Positions 63,333 to 64,000 of a DNA stretch of 64,000 nucleotides are shown here, piece after piece. The notes under the pieces are model-generated. The model had not been told where the DNA came from. It saw nothing but the letters and a program-made list of their open reading frames with translations, and ran no database searches. Position 1 is the first letter of the stretch, and every line of letters starts with the position of its first letter. Position numbers and translations under genes: made by a program. Source of the stretch: Paraburkholderia ferrariae NBRC 106233 (lineage in GTDB: Bacteria; Pseudomonadota; Gammaproteobacteria; Burkholderiales; Burkholderiaceae); assembly GCF_000685035.1 (NCBI RefSeq), contig NZ_BAYB01000008.1:124001-188000 (forward strand), given 5' to 3'.

Positions 63333-63839
63333 ATGCCTCACTCGGTTCCCTCCTCCGGGCTTCGTACCCCCGATGGCCGCGGCGCCCGCATCGTCGGGCA
63401 CAGCCGCGACGACTCGATTGGCCCCGGTCCCTACGTCATGGCCGCGAGCACGCTAGGCAGCGATCGCGTGTTGAGCGTGGACGGCGATGAAATCGGCAAG
63501 GTCAAGGAGATCATGATCGACGTGCAAAGCGGCCGCATTGCCTACCTGGTGATGTCGAGCGGCGGCTTTCTCGGCATGGGCGACAAGCTGCTGGCGATTC
63601 CCTGGAACGCCCTCGCGCTCGACACGAGCCGCAAGTGCTTCGTCCTTGCGCTGCCGGCCGATCAGGTGCAGAACGCCCCGGGCTTCGACAAGGATCACTG
63701 GCCTTCGATGGCGGACCGTACCTGGGCCAGCTCCGTGCACCAGTTCTACGGGCGCGAGCCGTACTGGAGCATCCAGACGGCGCTACCCGGCGAGCCCGCG
63801 CGCCGCGAACCGCCGGAAGCAGGCGGCGTGAAGCTTTAG
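63333..63839 (+). CDS. PRC-barrel domain protein
   Basis: 168 aa. The PRC beta-barrel is VMAASTLGSDRVLSVDGDEIGKVKEIMIDVQSGRIAYLVMSSGGFLGMGDKLLAIPWNAL (about residues 30-90), with a short hydrophilic tail. Stand-alone PRC-barrel proteins of this kind are common near stress genes in Burkholderiaceae. The molecular role is unknown. AAGGAG lies 6 nt before ATG 63333; an in-frame ATG at 63294 is less likely. Confidence 0.88.
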   Translation: MPHSVPSSGLRTPDGRGARIVGHSRDDSIGPGPYVMAASTLGSDRVLSVDGDEIGKVKEIMIDVQSGRIAYLVMSSGGFLGMGDKLLAIPWNALALDTSRKCFVLALPADQVQNAPGFDKDHWPSMADRTWASSVHQFYGREPYWSIQTALPGEPARREPPEAGGVKL

Positions 63840-63869
63840 GAACAAGCCCGCGGCGGCCGATGCCTTCGC

Positions 63870-64000
63870 TCACATCCCCGCCAGCCTGCGCCGCATGGTT
63901 TCGGTGATACGCTGCCGCGCTTCGCCATAGCCCGCCCACGGATCGTCGCGCAACGCATCGAGCCGCTCATGCAGGTTCGCAACGGTCCATTGCGCGCCAC
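63870..64000 (-). CDS. C-terminal end of an unidentified protein (5' part outside window)
   Basis: The last 42 codons read AQWTVANLHERLDALRDDP, then WAGYGEARQRITETMRRRL and AGM before TGA at 63870. It is helical and Arg-rich. The family cannot be named from this fragment. It is convergent with the PRC-barrel gene, 30 nt apart. Confidence 0.6.
   Translation of the reverse strand, partial: GAQWTVANLHERLDALRDDPWAGYGEARQRITETMRRRLAGM

Overview
The window looks like a chromosome segment of a Burkholderiaceae bacterium, most likely Paraburkholderia, Burkholderia or Caballeronia. Base composition is high in G+C, and it carries a cepacian-type exopolysaccharide (bce) cluster and several families common in that group (DUF4148, DUF2501, DUF4337, DUF3175, NodT efflux). 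Genus is inferred from gene content only; there is no rRNA or tRNA gene in the window.

Layout. (1) 1-2137: the end-truncated gene of a secreted beta-propeller protein. (2) 2503-20585: a cepacian biosynthesis locus. bceO, bceN and bceM lie on + (acyltransferase and the two GDP-D-rhamnose enzymes). bceB to bceK lie on - in canonical order (priming transferase, UDP-glucose dehydrogenase, tyrosine phosphatase, outer-membrane exporter, tyrosine autokinase, glycosyltransferases, polymerase). bceA (GDP-mannose supply) is divergent from bceB across an AT-rich region. (3) 20675-26688: a domesticated transposase-domain protein, DUF2501 and DUF4337 proteins, a decayed livM fragment, a PLP aminotransferase and a methyltransferase. 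(4) 26907-33138: a HAD phosphatase, then a MarR-controlled fusaric-acid/aromatic-acid type tripartite efflux operon. (5) 33179-41547: pbpC with a giant alpha-2-macroglobulin. (6) 41563-42390: two-component-system debris. (7) 43020-47250: an SDR/TetR pair, DUF4148, and a selenium-binding-protein/methanethiol-oxidase homologue with a membrane partner. (8) 47355-48438: a lower-GC pair that could be effector plus immunity protein. (9) 48668-52547: small-molecule metabolism genes.

Two sets stand out. At 52815-56555 there is a complete alpha-hydroxyketone (CqsA/LqsA-type) quorum-sensing set: a six-helix CqsS-like sensor kinase, a separate response regulator with an unrecognised C-terminal domain, and a CqsA-family autoinducer synthase. 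At 57345-61627 there is a bufferin-type RiPP operon (DUF2282 precursor, DUF692/MNIO enzyme, DUF2063 partner, DoxX protein). Next to it are an ECF sigma factor of the SigF type and its DUF1109 (NrsF) anti-sigma factor. Three copies of a GTAACC-N16-CGWA promoter motif lie between the two transcription units, one facing bufA and two facing sigF, so both units appear to be one autoregulated metal-response regulon.

The right end (61704-64000) carries small stress-associated proteins (DUF2795, DUF3175, a stand-alone receiver, a PRC-barrel protein) and the tail of one further gene.
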